Below, in pieces: positions 21,623-22,761 of a stretch of DNA of 22,761 bases. Below the pieces are notes generated by a model. That model was not told the DNA's origin. It saw nothing but the letters and a program-made list of their open reading frames with translations, and made no database searches. This DNA is from a virus. The stretch is from positions 1 through 22,761 of the IMG/VR virus record IMGVR_UViG_3300025401_000105; one strand, written 5' to 3'. Both the position numbers and the translations under genes were made by a program. The number at the start of each line of letters is the position of its first letter. Within the stretch, counting starts at the first letter, position 1.

Positions 21623-21642
21623 ATTTGTCGGGTTTGCTGGGT
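21623..21642 (+). repeat. Repeat A, direct copy 1
   Basis: ATTTGTCGGGTTTGCTGGGT. An identical 20-bp copy begins 106 bases later. It is preceded by the palindrome AAATATATTT, with which it shares its first four bases. Confidence 0.85.
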
Positions 21643-21685
21643 AGGGTTTACCCCATGTTGGCAAATATATCTCGAAGATGTGGGT

Positions 21686-21721
21686 ATTTTAGCTACAGAT
21701 AGATTCATTTTAGCTACAGAT
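21686..21721. repeat. Repeat B pair, 15 bp at 21-bp spacing
   Basis: ATTTTAGCTACAGAT occurs at 21686-21700 and 21707-21721. The start-to-start distance of 21 bases is two helical turns, placing both on the same face of the DNA. Confidence 0.85.
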
Positions 21722-21728
21722 GTTGTCG

Positions 21729-21757
21729 ATTTGTCGGGTTTGCTGGGTTTGCTGGGT
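21729..21757 (+). repeat. Repeat A, direct copy 2 with an extra 9-bp unit
   Basis: Exact second copy of the 20-bp element (21729-21748), followed at once by another TTTGCTGGGT (to 21757), i.e. the second half is duplicated with a 9-base period. Confidence 0.85.
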
Positions 21758-21768
21758 ATATTCCATTT

Positions 21769-21792
21769 ATTTTTCTAAAAATTTTTCTAAAA
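21769..21792. repeat. Repeat C, perfect 12-bp tandem, AT-rich
   Basis: ATTTTTCTAAAA twice in direct succession. Eleven of each twelve bases are A or T, so it is easily melted. Confidence 0.85.
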
Positions 21793-21799
21793 ATAACGT

Positions 21800-21817
21800 A
21801 AGTACGGGTGAAGTACG
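21800..21817. repeat. Repeat D pair, AAGTACG at 11-bp spacing
   Basis: AAGTACG at 21800-21806 and 21811-21817, one helical turn apart. The same stretch can also pair with itself through ACGTA / TACGT. Confidence 0.6.
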
Positions 21818-21822
21818 TTTAG

Positions 21823-21851
21823 ACCCAGCAAAGTCGACAAAGCCGACAAAT
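21823..21851 (-). repeat. Repeat A, inverted and split copy
   Basis: ACCCAGCAAA, then GTCGACAAA, then GCCGACAAAT. The outer parts are the reverse complement of repeat A; an extra 9-base GTCGACAAA unit is inserted. It runs up to the stop codon of the membrane-protein gene. Confidence 0.75.
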
Positions 21852-22069
21852 CACAAACCCAACACAATGTAAAACAGGAAGCCCAATAGTGCTACCCAAA
21901 TTGATATAAAGACAATGTGCTCCACGCCGCGCTTAAAATCGGCCATAAAAGGGCTTTCATAGAAGGTGATAGGGTTGGCATACTCAGCGTCCCTGAACGC
22001 CTCTGAGGTCGTTCTAGGGGTTTTTAGGCGCCGTGTGTAGTCCATAACAAACTTTTCATAGCTTTTCAT
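21851..22069 (-). CDS. Small membrane protein, 72 residues
   Basis: Not recognised. The first ~48 residues are polar and partly basic (DYTRRLKTPRTTSEAF). Residues ~50-71 (HIVFISIWVALLGFLFYIVLGL) are a single C-terminal membrane helix, so it should be anchored by its tail with the N-terminus in the cytoplasm. AAGGAG lies six bases before the ATG, which overlaps the glycosyltransferase-like gene by 14 bases. Its stop codon touches the repeat region. Confidence 0.8.
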   Translation of the reverse strand: MKSYEKFVMDYTRRLKTPRTTSEAFRDAEYANPITFYESPFMADFKRGVEHIVFISIWVALLGFLFYIVLGL

Positions 22070-22673
22070 TTAATACTCCTTCGCATTTTTTAATAAAGCG
22101 TTCAATGTTAATGTTTTCTCTGCACTCAAACAAGTGGTAGGTTGCATCATCATACGTCGTTCCAATGCCATAGCATTGTGGCTTGTTCGGCAAGTCCCAC
22201 TTGGCTACCTCAAAGCCGGTCACGGGTAGTAGCTTGACTGGTATCTTGTGGTAGTTCCACGTATCGGTGAGCATCTGGGCCACGTCCCCGTCATAGTGGG
22301 CCTTGCAAGACTTCTTGCCTGTCATCTTCCACACCCTGCGGTTGACAGATAAAAACGATGGCGCAGCAAATAAACGAGAAGCATCAAGGTGGTTTGATGC
22401 CTGCTCATTGCCGACCAAGGTCCCACCCATCGACAGCGTGATGTAGTCCATGACCTTCTTGCTATCGAGTGGAATTGCGTCAATGTCAAAAAAGACCATG
22501 GTATCGAGGTCTTCGTTGCGATTGAGGACCCAGTCCATCCACTCACCATGATCTAGTCCATCGATCTTATGTTGAAAGATTGGCAGCTTGAAGTGGTCAA
22601 ACACTTTCTTTTGGTACGCTGGCACCCGCGGGTCAATGTTGTCCCAGTACAGGGAGAATATGCCTGCGTTCAT
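22056..22673 (-). CDS. Glycosyltransferase-like protein (GT-A fold, DxD)
   Basis: 205 residues. FFDIDAIPL carries a D63-x-D65 pair in the place expected for the metal and sugar-nucleotide site of a GT-A enzyme, preceded by a beta strand and by an N-terminal strand MNAGIFSLYW. Later APSFLSVNRRVW and H-Y-D-G-D fit an acceptor or second metal region. Phage glycosyltransferases modify DNA bases, virion proteins or host surface sugars; nothing in the window shows which. It is short for the fold and could be inactive. The ATG overlaps the stop of the partial gene upstream (ATGA). Confidence 0.6.
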   Translation of the reverse strand: MNAGIFSLYWDNIDPRVPAYQKKVFDHFKLPIFQHKIDGLDHGEWMDWVLNRNEDLDTMVFFDIDAIPLDSKKVMDYITLSMGGTLVGNEQASNHLDASRLFAAPSFLSVNRRVWKMTGKKSCKAHYDGDVAQMLTDTWNYHKIPVKLLPVTGFEVAKWDLPNKPQCYGIGTTYDDATYHLFECRENINIERFIKKCEGVLNEKL

Positions 22674-22761
22674 TCGTGTACCTCATAGCCTTTCTGTTTG
22701 AGCATCTTAGCGCCCCACTTGCGCAGGTACTCACGATGCTCTGAGTCCTGCGGATCGTTGT
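22670..22761 (-). CDS. Hypothetical protein, C-terminal fragment (cut by window edge)
   Basis: The last 29 or so codons of a gene entering from the right, ending in TGA at 22670 that overlaps the next ATG. The visible part is a charged helix (SEHREYLRKWGAKMLKQKGY) without a diagnostic motif. It continues the same leftward, coupled gene chain. No function can be given. Confidence 0.6.
   Translation of the reverse strand, partial: NDPQDSEHREYLRKWGAKMLKQKGYEVHE

Larger units (their letters stand above)
21606..21851. other. Candidate replication origin or operator array
   Basis: About 245 bases with no convincing gene, packed with four repeat families: 20-bp GTCGGG/GCTGGG elements (two direct, one split inverted), a 15-bp pair at 21-bp spacing, a 12-bp AT-rich tandem, and a 7-bp pair at 11-bp spacing. 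Spacings near multiples of a helical turn are typical of initiator-protein sites, and the AT-rich tandem could serve as an unwinding element. It stands directly upstream of the primase-helicase. An operator array for a repressor is the main alternative. Confidence 0.5.

Noticed and set aside
21502-21708. Leftward 68-codon open frame across the repeat region and the start of the primase-helicase gene
   Set aside because: No ribosome-binding site; its first part is made of the repeats and its last part lies out of frame over the primase start. It also includes motif copy 4, which is better explained as DNA.
1-22761. CRISPR array, tRNA genes, insertion sequences
   Set aside because: No regularly spaced repeats with unique spacers, no cloverleaf with a T-arm consensus, and no transposase or terminal repeats were seen on either strand.

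Overview
This window is a piece of a tailed-phage (Caudoviricetes) genome, most likely from an aquatic environment. No bacterial housekeeping gene, tRNA, rRNA, integrase or transposase is visible. The phage call rests on a virion-type lysozyme-like protein, a very large modular 'polyvalent' protein, and a dense leftward block of phage replication, nucleotide-metabolism and small hypothetical genes. The combination of a family A DNA polymerase with Leu at the position-762 equivalent, a monomeric B12-dependent ribonucleotide reductase, a Snf2-like helicase and a PrimPol-SF3 primase-helicase is of the kind reported for virioplankton. The host cannot be read from the sequence.

Layout. (1) 1-5516, rightward: the end of the structural module, with a muralytic virion protein (partial at the left edge) and a 1150-residue multidomain protein ending in an ADP-ribosyltransferase fold. 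(2) 5517-7451, leftward: DNA polymerase, meeting the structural genes stop codon to stop codon with no intergenic base. (3) 7528-9597: class II ribonucleotide reductase plus a DUF1289 protein, bracketed by two rho-independent terminators. (4) 9679-11830: a DUF2800 nuclease, a 49-residue membrane protein, an unknown protein and a gp2.5-like ssDNA-binding protein. (5) 11930-14630: small genes including a terminase-small-subunit-like protein, a DUF6321 protein, DUF3310 and a sigma-region-4-like regulator. (6) 14633-17008: Snf2-like helicase, HNH nuclease, VRR-NUC nuclease and zincin-like protein, with unusually long out-of-frame overlaps. (7) 17008-19248: small genes including two tandem cupin paralogues. 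(8) 19248-21554: primase-helicase. (9) 21555-21850: a non-coding, repeat-rich region that looks like a replication origin or operator array. (10) 21851-22761: a membrane protein, a glycosyltransferase-like protein and a partial gene.

Leftward genes are joined by ATGA, GTGA or TAATG overlaps, so most are translationally coupled. Three genes of 48-49 codons fill what look like gaps: 10530-10679, 13004-13153 and 17008-17154.

The main hunt result is a strand-specific motif, TTTGCATTAGTA-N-A-[G/T], found four times and always on the minus strand: before the primase-helicase, before the sigma-like gene, before the DUF6321/terminase-like unit, and directly after a terminator before the DUF2800/SSB unit. 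Its form (fixed upstream block, TA-rich step, then usually G) resembles promoters of T7-type single-subunit RNA polymerases. Together with the three terminators it divides the leftward genes into plausible transcription units. Other points of interest are the repeat cluster beside the primase, the GG-x-V-punctuated polyvalent protein, and two in-frame fusions of small genes that keep an internal ribosome-binding site.
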